This document shows positions 44,984-51,890 of a stretch of DNA of 64,000 nt, piece after piece. A model generated the notes under the pieces. The model was not told the origin of the DNA, ran no database searches, and saw nothing but the letters and a program-made list of their open reading frames with translations. Source of the stretch: Erysipelotrichia bacterium (lineage in GTDB: Bacteria > Bacillota_I > Bacilli_A > Erysipelotrichales > Erysipelotrichaceae); contig JAGXSD010000030.1 in the NCBI GenBank assembly GCA_018333955.1, forward strand, positions 62,001-126,000, written 5' to 3'. Each line of letters starts with the position of its first letter. Positions within the stretch are counted from its first letter, which is position 1. A program made the position numbers and the translations under genes.

Positions 44984-45060
44984 TGGCGCGCTCGACAGGA
45001 CTTGAACCTGCAACCTTTTGAATCGGAATCAAATGCGCTATCCAATTGCGCCACGAGCGC
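44984..45060 (-). tRNA. tRNA-Arg, anticodon CCG
   Basis: 77 nt with encoded CCA. Acceptor GCGCTCG/CGAGCGC, anticodon stem TTTGA/TCAAA with loop TTCCGAT (CCG), T-arm GGTTCAAGTCC. Reads CGG. Confidence 0.95.
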
Positions 45061-45068
45061 AAATAAGA

Positions 45069-45143
45069 TGGTGGACGCTAAGGGATTTGAACCCCTGACC
45101 CTCTGCACGTCAAGCAGATGCTCTCCCACTGAGCTAAGCGTCC
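45069..45143 (-). tRNA. tRNA-Val, anticodon GAC
   Basis: 75 nt with encoded CCA. Acceptor GGACGCT/AGCGTCC, anticodon stem TCTGC/GCAGA with loop TTGACGT (GAC), T-arm GGTTCAAATCC. First gene of the cluster. Confidence 0.96.
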
Positions 45144-45152
45144 ATCCATAAA

Positions 45153-45193
45153 GTGTGCTATTGAATTTTAGCACACAGATGGTTTTCTTTCAA
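45153..45193 (-). promoter_or_regulatory. Promoter of the Val-Arg-Ala tRNA cluster, overlapping a hairpin
   Basis: Minus strand TTGAAA (45193-45188), 17-nt spacer, TAAAAT (45170-45165). The inverted repeat GTGTGCTA/TAGCACAC (45153-45160, 45169-45176) spans the -10 and could end transcription from the upstream smr gene. Confidence 0.6.
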
Positions 45194-45427
45194 TCACTTC
45201 TTTGCTTTTATAAGATAACTTGTTTGTCCTGGATTAATTGATTTAATGACTCTTTCAATCCGATGATGGCGATAACTTAACACTAAATCTTTAATCACGT
45301 GACCGCCTTGATACCCATGAATTATAACAAGCTCTGTCGTCTCTTTCCCAAGATTGTCTAAGGTATGATCTAAAAGCTTTTTGGCTTCTACTTTAGTGCA
45401 ATGATGTAAATCAAGTGTCGCAATCAT
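45194..45427 (-). CDS. Small Smr-domain protein
   Basis: 77 aa, essentially one Smr domain as at the C-terminus of MutS2. Motifs are ATLDLHHCTKVEAKKLL (the LDLH motif) and LVIIHGYQGGHVIKDLV (HGxxGG-like). Stand-alone Smr proteins are thought to act on nucleic acids as nucleases, with unknown targets. The start ATG overlaps the stop of the upstream membrane-protein gene (ATGA), so the two are co-translated. The tRNA cluster follows. Confidence 0.8.
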   Translation of the reverse strand: MIATLDLHHCTKVEAKKLLDHTLDNLGKETTELVIIHGYQGGHVIKDLVLSYRHHRIERVIKSINPGQTSYLIKAKK

Positions 45428-45735
45428 GTGCGCTTTCTTAATGCATGTGCCGTAATCGCAAAAGCACTATAAGACACAAACGCAGCTAAGACTATAAGGA
45501 AAAATGAAAAGCGATTCACAAATAGTGCACTTGTAGGGGAAAGACCATTTAAGCGCATGGCGAAATAAATCCCTGCAGCCACAAACAATAAGCCACCATG
45601 CCAGTAATGTAATTTCTTAAAGATTCTTTTGAATATTGCCATCAATAAGAAGAATGCAAAACTTATGACAAATGGTGTCACAAAAAGAATGATGTATTCT
45701 TGATATTCTCTGATGTATCTTAGTAATGTGTTCAT
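45424..45735 (-). CDS. Small membrane protein of unknown function
   Basis: 103 aa with three hydrophobic segments (about 13-33, 45-60 and 72-95), a basic loop FKRIFKKLHYWHGG after the first, and a basic C-terminus (ALRKRT). I recognise no family. It is translationally coupled to the Smr gene and lies about 40 bp downstream of the CcdA-like gene, so it may belong to the redox operon. No SD stronger than GGAG. Confidence 0.6.
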   Translation of the reverse strand: MNTLLRYIREYQEYIILFVTPFVISFAFFLLMAIFKRIFKKLHYWHGGLLFVAAGIYFAMRLNGLSPTSALFVNRFSFFLIVLAAFVSYSAFAITAHALRKRT

Positions 45736-45774
45736 AAAAATTCTCCGTGCTAATTATACCACGAGATGACTGGT

Positions 45775-46974
45775 TTAGAAATTAAACATCAACCACTCAG
45801 GTCTAAAGATCATTAGAATTCCTAGGATGACCATAATAGTCCCCCCAATAATTCCTGAGAACTTAGAATATTTAGTGGATAATCCTGTTAAGTGGAATGT
45901 CTTCATCGCAATAAAGAAAACCACTAAATCATCAATGAGGAAGAATAAAACATAAAGTAATAAGTAACCAATCGTTTGAAGAGTATCTAATCCATTTAAT
46001 GCGAGGACTTGGGTAAAGATGATTGGAAGTCCTGCAGAACATAATAACTCAACAAGATTAACTGAAATCGCAAGTCCCATGATCCCAACTATGGCAAGTA
46101 AGAATGTCTTTTCACTTGTGATCGCTTGAATGCGTTTTGATAGTTTTCGACGTTGATCAACATCCACCACTTCACAACCATCATCTGGTTTTTGAGTGAG
46201 TGCTTTTTTAAGGTTCCATCCTCCACCACCAATCGCAACCGCTCCGATTAGAAGTCTTAAATAAATGACTGATCCGAAAAGCAACGTGATATTTAACCAA
46301 CTTAACATGAAGAAGAAATACATGATGGCGGACGTTGCTAAAAAGACTATTCCAAGAGTCCACATCTTCCAACGTTCTTTCACATGCACAAGCATACTAA
46401 TGAGTAGTAATAAAACCCACATCGCACATGGATTGAATCCATCGAGAGTTCCCATGAAGATTGCTAATAATGGTAGTGATACTGTAGCAGCATCCACTTC
46501 ACCAATAAATGGTAATTTAAACTTACCTCCAGAGATGATACTTCCATCTCCTTCACCAGGCTCAACAATCCCTAACATTTCCCCAACAATATCACGAACA
46601 TAATTGTTTTTTGAAAATTCTATGGCTTCTTCAATTCCTTCCACAACACCTTCGTTATACCCAATAAATGATTGTCTTCCCACTATCACATAAGGAACAC
46701 TACGAATGGGTGTTGAAAGAAGATCTTCAACTTTTCGTGCAACTTCTTGACCGTCTTTATCAACACTGATTTCATAACGATGAATGGTGATGAGTGGATC
46801 TTTTTCAAGTTCATCAAAATAAACTTTCATTTGACCACAGTAATAACAGGTTTCAGAATAGAAATAGTAAATATTTACTTTATTTTGATTTGCATAAATG
46901 GTGGTATTCACTTGCAGTAAAATTAAAATGAATACTATGGTATATAGAAACCATGTTGATAGTTTTTTAAACAT
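45775..46974 (-). CDS. Secreted glutaredoxin-like domain fused to CcdA/DsbD-like membrane domain
   Basis: 399 aa. An ATG at 46974 with AAGGAG 7 nt upstream is preferred to a TTG at 46980. An N-terminal signal/anchor is followed by a thioredoxin-fold domain (about 33-125) with the redox motif CYYCGQM and cis-Pro in RSVPYVIVG; it should face outward. Then come six or so hydrophobic segments with GFNPCAMW and LVELLCSAGLP, each with one Cys, as in CcdA-type electron carriers. It would move reducing power from a cytoplasmic thioredoxin to the outer domain. It overlaps the thioredoxin gene by 8 bp. Confidence 0.8.
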   Translation of the reverse strand: MFKKLSTWFLYTIVFILILLQVNTTIYANQNKVNIYYFYSETCYYCGQMKVYFDELEKDPLITIHRYEISVDKDGQEVARKVEDLLSTPIRSVPYVIVGRQSFIGYNEGVVEGIEEAIEFSKNNYVRDIVGEMLGIVEPGEGDGSIISGGKFKLPFIGEVDAATVSLPLLAIFMGTLDGFNPCAMWVLLLLISMLVHVKERWKMWTLGIVFLATSAIMYFFFMLSWLNITLLFGSVIYLRLLIGAVAIGGGGWNLKKALTQKPDDGCEVVDVDQRRKLSKRIQAITSEKTFLLAIVGIMGLAISVNLVELLCSAGLPIIFTQVLALNGLDTLQTIGYLLLYVLFFLIDDLVVFFIAMKTFHLTGLSTKYSKFSGIIGGTIMVILGILMIFRPEWLMFNF

Positions 46975-47227
46975 GGACAAACTCCTTTAGGATGGTATCT
47001 TTGTTTAGCTCCCCACTCATGCGTTTAATAACTTGACCTTCCTCATCTAAAATCATAAAGACAGGAAGAACTTTGAGTGGTTCATATTGGGATGCTAATG
47101 CTTCCTCTTCATCAATATCAATAAATTGTGGTTGAAACATCGGATGATCTTTTTGTATTTTGTGAATGGTGCTCTTCACAATTAAACAAGCTGGACACCA
47201 TATCGCACTCAGGATAATAACTTTCAT
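46967..47227 (-). CDS. Small thioredoxin-like protein
   Basis: 86 aa, shorter than classical thioredoxin (about 105). Redox motif WCPACL near the N-terminus and cis-Pro in VLPVFMIL. No signal peptide, so cytoplasmic. It starts in an ATGA overlap with the cysteine desulfurase gene and overlaps the CcdA-like gene downstream. A plausible electron donor for that membrane protein, or a partner that reduces persulfide on the desulfurase; both are inference. Confidence 0.82.
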   Translation of the reverse strand: MKVIILSAIWCPACLIVKSTIHKIQKDHPMFQPQFIDIDEEEALASQYEPLKVLPVFMILDEEGQVIKRMSGELNKDTILKEFVHV

Positions 47228-48321
47228 TGGATTACCTTCTTTATAACTTGAACAAATGAATCGATATCTGATTCACTTGTAAGATGAGATAATGAAACGC
47301 GTAGTGACGATGTAGCACAATCCATGTTTTCACTTACTGTTAATACAGCTTTTGATACATTTTCTTGACCACTACATGCACTACTTGCACTAACATAAAA
47401 TCCATGATTTGAAAATTGATTTACTAGCTCATGTCGATCATGATGCATGAAAGATAGGTTGCATATATGTGGAACTCCAACATGTGGTGTATTCACATGG
47501 ACTATTTTTAAAGCATCACATTTTTGTGTTAATTGATTTCTCAACTGAGTCACTATAGAGATTCTAACCTCTAAGTCTTCAAGTGCTTCAATCACAGCTT
47601 GCGCAAATCCTACAATAAGAGCATTAGGTGGGGTTCCAGAGCGTAATTTTGACAAGCTTCTTCCACCATAAATTAAGGGCCTTATATCATCCTTCATCAA
47701 AACACATGCTCCTATCCCTTTAGGCCCATAGATCTTATGTGATGAAAAACTAGCATAAGTGACATTATTGAAGTCAACTGGTATTTTCCCGACAGCTTGA
47801 GTCATATCGCTATGAAGTGGAACTCCATAATCATCACAAATGGCTTTGATGGCCTTCAGTGGATGTACAAGTCCTGTTTCACTTTCGACCGCAATGACAC
47901 TTACACATAATGTATCTTCTCGAATTAGCTTTTTAAGTGCTTCAAGATCCAGTTTCCCATGAAGATAAGGAATAAAGTCTAACTCATAGCCTAATTTCTG
48001 TAACTCTCCAAGTGGTGATATAACTGAGTGATGTTCAAGTGACGTAGAAATAATATGTCGCTTATGTGGATTAGACTTCGCAAGTCCAAACAAGATCATA
48101 TTATTCGATTCTGTCGCCCCTGAAGTAAATACTAGGGATTCACTTGGAATATTTAACAGTGATGCCATCTTACTAATATAGCTTAAAACAACTTCTTTTG
48201 AGCGCAAAGCAAAAGCATGCTTGGCATTGATGTTCGCAAAATATTCACGTTCAATACGGTGCATGTGCTCTAAGACTGTTAAAGATGTTGGCGTGCTCGC
48301 ACTATAGTCTAGATAAGTCAT
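47224..48321 (-). CDS. Cysteine desulfurase (NifS/IscS family)
   Basis: 365 aa PLP enzyme that takes sulfur from cysteine as a persulfide. Motifs: TYLDYSASTP, TSGATESNNM, HSDMTQAVGK, the PLP Lys in SSHKIYGPKGIGA, and the persulfide Cys in SASSACSGQENVS. The ATG at 48321 gives the usual start MTYLDYS; an upstream ATG at 48330 adds only three residues. Neither has an SD, and TAAAAT ends 7 nt before 48321, so a leaderless mRNA is possible. It heads an operon with thioredoxin and CcdA-like genes. No iscU-like gene is adjacent. Confidence 0.87.
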   Translation of the reverse strand: MTYLDYSASTPTSLTVLEHMHRIEREYFANINAKHAFALRSKEVVLSYISKMASLLNIPSESLVFTSGATESNNMILFGLAKSNPHKRHIISTSLEHHSVISPLGELQKLGYELDFIPYLHGKLDLEALKKLIREDTLCVSVIAVESETGLVHPLKAIKAICDDYGVPLHSDMTQAVGKIPVDFNNVTYASFSSHKIYGPKGIGACVLMKDDIRPLIYGGRSLSKLRSGTPPNALIVGFAQAVIEALEDLEVRISIVTQLRNQLTQKCDALKIVHVNTPHVGVPHICNLSFMHHDRHELVNQFSNHGFYVSASSACSGQENVSKAVLTVSENMDCATSSLRVSLSHLTSESDIDSFVQVIKKVIQ

Positions 48322-48375
48322 CACACACATTTTAGCAAAGACTCATCAGAATTACTACAAACTATATAAAAGAAA

Positions 48376-48396
48376 GTCTCTTGAACTGTTAAGAGG
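48376..48396 (-). terminator. Weak terminator after the lactonase gene
   Basis: CTCTT/AAGAG arms (48378-48382, 48391-48395), 8-nt loop, followed on the minus strand by ACTTTCTTTTATA. Short stem, so only possible. Confidence 0.35.
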
Positions 48397-49354
48397 ATGT
48401 TAAACAAACACATACCCCTTCAAGAACTTGTGTTTCACACAGATATTCTAATGACCCATTATCTAGTCTTTTAAAAATCACACACCGATCATCATCATGA
48501 TTTAAGACACAAAGGTGCTGTTCTTGATTGATTAGATTAAAATCTCGAGGTTGTTTCCCATAGGTTGATACACGAGATTCAAAATGGAGATGACCTTTCT
48601 CATCCACAAGAAAATGAGTAATTGAATCATGCCCACGGTTTGAGGTATAACAATGTCTTCCATCGTGAGTGATTCTAATCGCTGCAGCCCAAGGAGTTTT
48701 GAACTGTGGAGGATAACTTGAAGTTTTATGTTTAATCACAAGCCCATCTTGACTTAAATCACATGTAAATACTTCACCACTCAACTCTGCTAAGACATAT
48801 AAGATTGGTTTTGTAGGGTGCTTGACGGCATGTCGAGGTCCACATCCTTGTGGAAACTGACTTTCCCAGAGCAATTGATATTGTGTCCCATCAAATCTAA
48901 ATGCACGAACACAATCAAGCCCTAAATCACACATGATTAATGCATCAATGGAAGCTTCATAACCGACATAGTGAGCCTTTGAACCATGCGGGAATTTAAT
49001 TGTTTGAAGATGATTTAAGATATCATGATTATATGATGCAATCATGATGTGTCCTTGATGATAGTTAGCAGTGTAAACATGCTTTATGTGTGAATTAACA
49101 CTGATGTGACAAGGGACCTTCTCTTCAAGTAATAGCATATCCTTGATGACACCATCACTAATGAGCACCATGCCTGCTTGCTCTAGTACTGATCCCACAC
49201 TAAAAACTACGTTTTGATCAACGCATAAGTAAGTAGGATTATCTAACTTCACATAAGGTGAACTTGTGATTGAATGGTTGGATGGATCAAACTCAATCTT
49301 CATGATTCCCGATGAACCACGCTTAGTATAAGATCCACTTAAAAACGAACTCAC
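48389..49354 (-). CDS. Seven-bladed propeller lactonase (6-phosphogluconolactonase type)
   Basis: 321 aa, cytoplasmic. It has repeated propeller blades, with family hallmarks GCGPRHAVKHPTKPILYVL, YTSNRGHDSITHFLVDEKG and GKQPRDFNL typical of the YbhE/Pgl2 lactonase family (PF10282 type). It would hydrolyse 6-phosphogluconolactone in the oxidative pentose phosphate path, or another sugar lactone. It starts with GTG in a GTGA overlap with the pspC stop, so the two genes are coupled. Confidence 0.85.
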   Translation of the reverse strand: MSSFLSGSYTKRGSSGIMKIEFDPSNHSITSSPYVKLDNPTYLCVDQNVVFSVGSVLEQAGMVLISDGVIKDMLLLEEKVPCHISVNSHIKHVYTANYHQGHIMIASYNHDILNHLQTIKFPHGSKAHYVGYEASIDALIMCDLGLDCVRAFRFDGTQYQLLWESQFPQGCGPRHAVKHPTKPILYVLAELSGEVFTCDLSQDGLVIKHKTSSYPPQFKTPWAAAIRITHDGRHCYTSNRGHDSITHFLVDEKGHLHFESRVSTYGKQPRDFNLINQEQHLCVLNHDDDRCVIFKRLDNGSLEYLCETQVLEGVCVCLTSS

Positions 49355-49557
49355 GACAGATCCCCTTTATTTGGTAATGCTATCCATAAGATTAAGTAAG
49401 GAACCACCCCAATTCCACTTAGTCCAATGACAATCGCAACAATTCTAACTAAAGAAACATCAATCTTTAAGTTTTCTGATAAACCTGCACATACTCCACC
49501 GATAATAGCTCCCTCGCTAGTTTTATAAAAGCGAGTATTTGGATCATGATATGCCAT
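49351..49557 (-). CDS. PspC-domain small membrane protein
   Basis: 68 aa, one PspC domain: FYKTSEGAIIGGVCAGLSE, then a hydrophobic helix ending PYLILWIALPNKG. PspC proteins are linked to envelope stress, but small stand-alone forms in Bacillota are poorly understood. SD AAGGAGG. Coupled to the lactonase gene, an odd pairing. Confidence 0.87.
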   Translation of the reverse strand: MAYHDPNTRFYKTSEGAIIGGVCAGLSENLKIDVSLVRIVAIVIGLSGIGVVPYLILWIALPNKGDLS

Positions 49558-49590
49558 AATGAGATCCTCCTTGTTTTCTCTCTCATTATA

Positions 49591-50223
49591 TCAAATTCCT
49601 TTCAACCATGATAAATGAATCGCAAAAACACAACATGTCACATGATATCCTTGATGCTCTAGAATTTCTTTGCATGTAAACAATGAATGACCTGTGGTCA
49701 ACACATCGTCAAAGAGTACAACATGTTTTGATGGAGTTAAAACAGAAGATACGAATTCAAATTGGGTTAAGACTCGTTCTTTCTTTTTCATCTTTTTTTG
49801 ATCTTGACTAGACACTTTGATTAGTAATTCATAAGGGGTAACCCCTATTAGACTCAATGCATGCTTTAAAGGATGAAATCCGCGCTCACTAGTTTTTTGT
49901 TGAGATGAAGGTACTATGATTACAATCTTATTTTTGATAAGTTTTTTGATGTGTTTATGGTATGGGAAAAATAGACATCCCCCTAAAGGTACATCCCTAT
50001 GTTCTTTATATCGAAACATGAGGGACGCAATCTCGGGAGTATATGGGGTTAAGTAATGAATCATATTCTGTTTAATTCTAATCTGTTTTAGTTTTCCACT
50101 TAAACACACCTCATGTTCTTCACACAAGTAATCATGACGAATTAAGAACGAAAAATCATAGGATTGAAGTGGTTTTAAACACCATAGGCAATGCGATTGG
50201 CGTTTTGGAGTGTTTGAATGCAT
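49591..50223 (-). CDS. comFC: ComFC-like phosphoribosyltransferase-fold protein
   Basis: 210 aa. N-terminal Cys cluster (CLWC, later CEEHEVC) suggests zinc binding; the C-terminal PRT-like domain has a PRPP loop HVVLFDDVLTTGHSL and SSQQKTSERGFHPL. ComFC works with ComFA in uptake of transforming DNA. The gene overlaps the comFA end by about 49 bp; GAGG lies 8 nt before the ATG. It closes the comF operon. Confidence 0.83.
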   Translation of the reverse strand: MHSNTPKRQSHCLWCLKPLQSYDFSFLIRHDYLCEEHEVCLSGKLKQIRIKQNMIHYLTPYTPEIASLMFRYKEHRDVPLGGCLFFPYHKHIKKLIKNKIVIIVPSSQQKTSERGFHPLKHALSLIGVTPYELLIKVSSQDQKKMKKKERVLTQFEFVSSVLTPSKHVVLFDDVLTTGHSLFTCKEILEHQGYHVTCCVFAIHLSWLKGI

Positions 50224-51290
50224 GAAGCGACCTCATCACTTTGTTCTGAAACTAGAAAGAATACATCGCCCACTGGAGCGCTCATATGTCGCCCCACTCG
50301 ACCTGCAATTTGAACCAAAGAAGCTTCATCAAATACCTGATGATGAGCCATCAAGACCATCACATGCACATTGTAGAATGTAACTCCACGTTCTAGTATG
50401 GTTGTGCAAACAAGTCTTCCTTCATCATTGTTACTAAAGCGTTGAATGATATCTTCTTTGTTTTGACTCTTGGATGTTAAAGATTCACATCGAAGAAGAA
50501 ATGCTACCCGTTTCGCAAGCGCATGGGTTGGGACAAATATTAACCATTTCTTTTGTCTTTTTAATAAAACCAAAACCCAGAACATCATCCATGATCGATA
50601 TGTTTTAATGACTTGAGGAATCATGAGAGGAACTCTTGTAGGCCTTTCATAACAAAAGATATGTTCTAGTTTTGATTCCTTAATCAATTGGCGGTGTGAT
50701 TGAGGAATGGTGGCACTCATCATGATGCATTGCTTTGAGTATGTTTGCGAAACTAAGTATTCTAAATGAGGATTCCCTTTATAAGGGAAAGCATCCACTT
50801 CATCAAGGATTAAAACATCAAAACTTTGGTGATATCGAAAAGCTTGATGAGTGGTGAATAGCACTAAATCCCCACTTAAATTTTCCGTATATCCCTCACA
50901 CACCGCAATCACTGAAAGCTTTGGAAATACTTTTTGAAGCCGTGCTGTCAGTTCTAGAACCACTTGACGTCGTGGTATAGCCCATCCTACTTTGTGTTGC
51001 TTATTCAGTCGATCTTTAATGAGTTCAAGCACAATCTCAGTCTTTCCCGCACCACATACGGCTTCAAGTAATATGAGTTTTGAATTGGAACAACTCAACC
51101 TATGTGATACTTCTTTTTGTTTAGGAGTTAAATCAAAAGAAAGTTCAATATCCTCAATCAGATGAGTGGGAACACTGACTTCAATGGGTTCACTGACCAT
51201 CACACTTAAACACGTTCGACATTTGATCTCTTGATGAAAGACAAAGAAAAGATCAGGATGACTACTTTGACAACGTTCACATTTCCACAT
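50175..51290 (-). CDS. comFA: ComFA-like DNA helicase/translocase
   Basis: 371 aa, shorter than Bacillus subtilis ComFA (about 460). An N-terminal four-Cys zinc finger (CERC, CRTC), Walker A EAVCGAGKTEIV, DEAD-like box LDEVDAFPY, motif MSATIP, and C-terminal helicase motifs TTILERGVTF and IAGRVGRH. It is thought to pull single-stranded DNA into the cell during transformation. Its SD (AGGAG) lies within the right arm of a 10-bp hairpin, with the ATG just after the T run, so translation or transcription from upstream may be blocked. Confidence 0.87.
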   Translation of the reverse strand: MWKCERCQSSHPDLFFVFHQEIKCRTCLSVMVSEPIEVSVPTHLIEDIELSFDLTPKQKEVSHRLSCSNSKLILLEAVCGAGKTEIVLELIKDRLNKQHKVGWAIPRRQVVLELTARLQKVFPKLSVIAVCEGYTENLSGDLVLFTTHQAFRYHQSFDVLILDEVDAFPYKGNPHLEYLVSQTYSKQCIMMSATIPQSHRQLIKESKLEHIFCYERPTRVPLMIPQVIKTYRSWMMFWVLVLLKRQKKWLIFVPTHALAKRVAFLLRCESLTSKSQNKEDIIQRFSNNDEGRLVCTTILERGVTFYNVHVMVLMAHHQVFDEASLVQIAGRVGRHMSAPVGDVFFLVSEQSDEVASCIQTLQNANRIAYGV

Positions 51291-51322
51291 AAAAAGCTCC
51301 TACGTTAATGTTCGTAGGAGCT
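51291..51322. terminator. Terminator-like hairpin that contains the comFA SD
   Basis: Perfect 10-bp stem AGCTCCTACG/CGTAGGAGCT (51295-51304, 51313-51322) with an 8-nt loop that holds the stop codon of the HAD gene. On the minus strand the right arm carries the SD TAGGAG, then TTTT, then the comFA ATG at 51290. On the plus strand GTATTTTTT follows. Confidence 0.8.
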
Positions 51323-51889
51323 GTATTTTTTCCTGAAATCCCAAGGTTTTATTTCTGAGCCCTTTACAATAAAGGCTTCCTTCGCATGAATGGCCATCGG
51401 GGTATCAGAATAAGAATCTGAATAGAAAGCCTCAATGTCATCAAGTGAAAATTCTTTCGCAAATCGAATTGGTTTCTCTGGTCCATAGCAGTTTTCACTT
51501 AAATGATGGCCAGTGGTTAAATCAATATTTGATGCGATAAGATGCACGTTCAGATGCTTACATATAGGATCTAGTAGAAATGAAGGTGAAGCAGAGATAA
51601 TAACATCTTCTGTGGTCTTTTGATTTAAATACCATGGTTGTATATCTTGTATTCTATCTTTCCAAAACAACCTCACTTCTTCATCAAGATGATCAATCAT
51701 GAGTAATGCCTCATACATGACATTCTTCATTTGTGTTTTACTGCTTTGTTTTAAGACATATTTTAATGCCGCAACCATCATCTTTGGTGTATGTACGATG
51801 AGTTTTGGATGCTTTCTAAAAAGAAAGCGAAAGAATGCTTGGGTACTATCATAGGGAATGATGGTCTTATCAAAATCGTACACATTCAT
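51305..51889 (-). CDS. HAD-superfamily phosphatase (HAD-IB, SerB/PSPase-like)
   Basis: 194 aa. HAD motif I is VYDFDKTIIPYDS (nucleophile and acid Asp), motif II ISASPSFLL, then Lys and Asp in KPIRFAKEFSL and YSDSYSDTPMA. This layout matches HAD subfamily IB, whose members act on phosphoserine-like or sugar/lipid phosphates; the substrate is unknown. It starts 1 bp after the htpG stop without an SD of its own, so translation is probably coupled to htpG and its expression may follow heat shock. Confidence 0.8.
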   Translation of the reverse strand: MNVYDFDKTIIPYDSTQAFFRFLFRKHPKLIVHTPKMMVAALKYVLKQSSKTQMKNVMYEALLMIDHLDEEVRLFWKDRIQDIQPWYLNQKTTEDVIISASPSFLLDPICKHLNVHLIASNIDLTTGHHLSENCYGPEKPIRFAKEFSLDDIEAFYSDSYSDTPMAIHAKEAFIVKGSEIKPWDFRKKYSSYEH

Positions 51890-51890
51890 A

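Noticed and set aside
44794-45174. 126-aa and 77-aa minus-strand frames across the tRNA cluster
   Set aside because: Both translate tRNA sequence (repeated tRNA-derived peptides) and are not genes.
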